From NCBI RefSeq assembly GCF_019774615.1, contig NZ_CP081496.1:3100001-3164000 (forward strand): a stretch of DNA of 64,000 nt, read 5' to 3'. This DNA comes from Streptomyces sp. BHT-5-2 (lineage in GTDB: Bacteria; Actinomycetota; Actinomycetes; Streptomycetales; Streptomycetaceae). The translations under genes and the position numbers were made by a program. The notes under the pieces are model-generated. The model was not told the origin of the DNA. It worked only from the letters and a program-made list of their open reading frames with translations, and made no database searches. Below are positions 62,376-64,000 of this stretch, in pieces (within the stretch, counting starts at the first letter, position 1; each line of letters begins with the position of its first letter).

Positions 62376-64000
62376 TCACTCGGCGGTCTGGGTTACCGGG
62401 TGCAGTGTGGAGCCGCTAGTGCCTTTGCGGACGTGGAGCTGGCTGGTGATGCGGCGGCGGAGTTCGGGGACGTGGCTGATCAAGCCGACGGTGCGGTCGT
62501 GGTCGCGTAGGGAATCCAGGACGTCGAGGACCTGGTGGAGGGTGTCGTCGTCGAGGGAGCCGAAGCCCTCGTCGATGAAGAGGGTGTCCAGGACGCGTCC
62601 GCCTGCTTCGTGGGTGACGACGTCGGCGAGGCCCAGGGCGAGGGCGAGGGAGGCGAAGAAGGACTCGCCTCCGGAGAGGGTGTCGGTGTTGCGGTCGCGG
62701 CCGGTCCACGCGTCGGTGATCTTCAGCCCGAGGCCGGAGCGGGCTCCGTGGGAGGCGCGGTCGTCGCTGTGGGCGAGGGTGTAGCGGTGGTCGGACATGC
62801 GCAGCAGGCGTGTGTTGGCGGCGTCAACGACTTGTTCGAGCCGGGCGGCGAGGACGTATGCCTCCAGTTCCATACGGTCACGGTTGCTCGGTGAGGTGCC
62901 GTGGATGACTTCCTGGAGGTGGTGGACGGTGTCGTAGGCGTCTTGCAGGGGGTGCAGGCGCTCGATGCTGCCGGTGAGGGCGGTGGTGAGCTCGGCGAGG
63001 TTGTCGTGGCGGGTGCGGGCCGCGGTGGTTGCGGCGACGGTGTCGGTGTGGTGTTGGGCTGCGCTCTTGTGCAGTTGGGTTGCGGCCTCGAGGTCGGCGG
63101 ACGGCTGGGATGCGGCGTGGGCGAGGTCGGGCCGCTCGAGGGTGGCGGTGTGTACCGCGCGCTCGTGGATGAAGCGCTGGATCTCCCCTTCGAGGGCGTG
63201 CAGTGTGTCGTCGTCGAGGAGGGCTTCTTGTGCGGCCTGGAGGGTTTCGAAGCCCTGCTGGCGGGCGGCGGTGGCGGCCTCGGTGAGACGCGTATCCCGC
63301 TCTTGTGCGCGGCGCAGGGTGGTGGTGGCGGCTTCAGCAGCAGTTTTGAGCTGCTCTGCGGTGTGGGTGAGGTCGGCCAGGCGGTCGGCTACGGAGGCGG
63401 CGCCGTTGCGTGCTTGGTCCAATTGCTGGGTGAGGTCGGTCAGCTGGGTTGAGAGGTGGTCGTACTCGGCGTTGCGTGCCGCGAGGTGTTCGCCGGCGGT
63501 GGTGGACTTCTGCGTCATGGCGGTGTGTTCGCGTTCGAGGGCGGTGAGTTCCTCGGTCGCGGGTCCGGCGTCGGAGGCGGTCTTCAGTGTTTGCTCGAGT
63601 TGCGTTTGGGTGGCGTCCACGAGGGCTTGGATGTCGGTCAGCGGTGCATCGCCGGCCTGAGCCCGGGCCTGAGCGGCGCGTTCCTGGGCCTGCTGGAGGT
63701 CGGCGGTGGCGGCTTTCTCGGCTTTCTCGGCCTTGAGGTGCCGCTTCTCTGCCGCCTGCTCGTCTTTACGGGTGGGCTGTCCCGGGTGCGGGGCAGCCGG
63801 GGCTGGGTGGGTGCACGATCCGCACACAGGGCAGGGCGAGCCGTCGGTGAGCTCGGCGGCCAGTTCTGCAGCCATGCCATCGGTGCGCTGCCGGCGGATG
63901 TCGATGTGTTCCTGTGCTGCCTTGGCTGTGGCGGTGCGGGCGGCTTCCAGGCGGAGTTCGCACGAGGCGACGTCGGCGAGGTGCGCGTCGCGCTGCCGTG
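62376..64000 (-). CDS. SbcC/Rad50-like SMC-family nuclease subunit (partial)
   Basis: The frame is open from the right edge of the window to a stop at 62376, giving the C-terminal 540 residues. An apical zinc hook CPVCGSCTHPAPAAPHPG is flanked by Gln/Glu/Ala-rich coiled coils, then come TLSGGESFFASLALALGLAD (signature), LFIDEGFGSLDDDTLHQVLD (Walker B and D-loop) and the H-loop LISHVPELRRRI. The N-terminal Walker A half and the SbcD partner lie outside the window. SbcCD cuts hairpins and DNA ends; some relatives defend against phage. Confidence 0.88.
   Translation of the reverse strand, partial: RQRDAHLADVASCELRLEAARTATAKAAQEHIDIRRQRTDGMAAELAAELTDGSPCPVCGSCTHPAPAAPHPGQPTRKDEQAAEKRHLKAEKAEKAATADLQQAQERAAQARAQAGDAPLTDIQALVDATQTQLEQTLKTASDAGPATEELTALEREHTAMTQKSTTAGEHLAARNAEYDHLSTQLTDLTQQLDQARNGAASVADRLADLTHTAEQLKTAAEAATTTLRRAQERDTRLTEAATAARQQGFETLQAAQEALLDDDTLHALEGEIQRFIHERAVHTATLERPDLAHAASQPSADLEAATQLHKSAAQHHTDTVAATTAARTRHDNLAELTTALTGSIERLHPLQDAYDTVHHLQEVIHGTSPSNRDRMELEAYVLAARLEQVVDAANTRLLRMSDHRYTLAHSDDRASHGARSGLGLKITDAWTGRDRNTDTLSGGESFFASLALALGLADVVTHEAGGRVLDTLFIDEGFGSLDDDTLHQVLDVLDSLRDHDRTVGLISHVPELRRRITSQLHVRKGTSGSTLHPVTQTAE

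Overview
The window is a high-GC stretch of a Streptomyces-type actinobacterial chromosome core. The codon bias, the many GTG and TTG starts, and the marker genes nsdA, whiG and the four tandem signal peptidases all point to that genus. From about 0.7 to 46 kb the gene order (smc, glcP, ftsY, nsdA, amtB-glnB-glnD, ffh, rpsP-rimM-trmD-rplS, four sip genes, dprA, whiG, rpsB-tsf-pyrH-frr-cdsA-rlmN) is the order I recall for the Streptomyces core. The species cannot be fixed from sequence alone. I see no rRNA, tRNA, CRISPR array or intact insertion sequence.

Layout. 0-12 kb: the 5' part of an exported protein, acylphosphatase, a small coiled-coil protein, SMC, a glucose permease, then three leftward genes (ankyrin protein, luciferase-like oxidoreductase, NCS1 permease). 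12-23 kb: a CxxCxGxG mini-protein, FtsY, a primase-polymerase-like protein, NsdA, the ammonium/PII/GlnD nitrogen operon with a GlnR-like box, and Ffh. FtsY and Ffh are both halves of the co-translational membrane targeting pathway. 23-32.5 kb: a methyltransferase, a HEAVH zinc-protease-like protein, the ribosomal block rpsP-khpA-rimM-trmD-rplS, signal peptidases SipW/X/Y/Z, a Nudix hydrolase and a DUF2469 protein. 32.7-46 kb: YraN, YifB, DprA, sigma-WhiG, a TetR regulator, an M23 peptidase, then S2, EF-Ts, UMP kinase, ribosome recycling factor, CDP-diglyceride synthase and RlmN.

46-64 kb is more accessory. It holds a TPP riboswitch followed by a thiamine-type ABC importer, a NarL/DesK-type two-component pair, a GT87-like membrane protein, a DMT-type transporter, a MarR-LOG operon divergent from a RidA gene, a two-gene ABC system whose ATPase has lost most catalytic motifs, and an aminotransferase. 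At 61194/61195 the aminotransferase is joined directly to the front half of a DEAD/DEAH helicase. Both genes are broken at that point, and upstream of the helicase lies a partial SbcC-like nuclease subunit. This is a rearrangement breakpoint or an assembly join, and it is the most unusual structural feature here.

Control elements are frequent. They include perfect stem-loop terminators between convergent genes, two pairs of DnaA-box-like sites with the same 18-bp spacing, alternative hairpins before rplS and nsdA, a possible structured rpsB leader, and TTA (bldA-type) codons in dprA and in the M23 peptidase gene.
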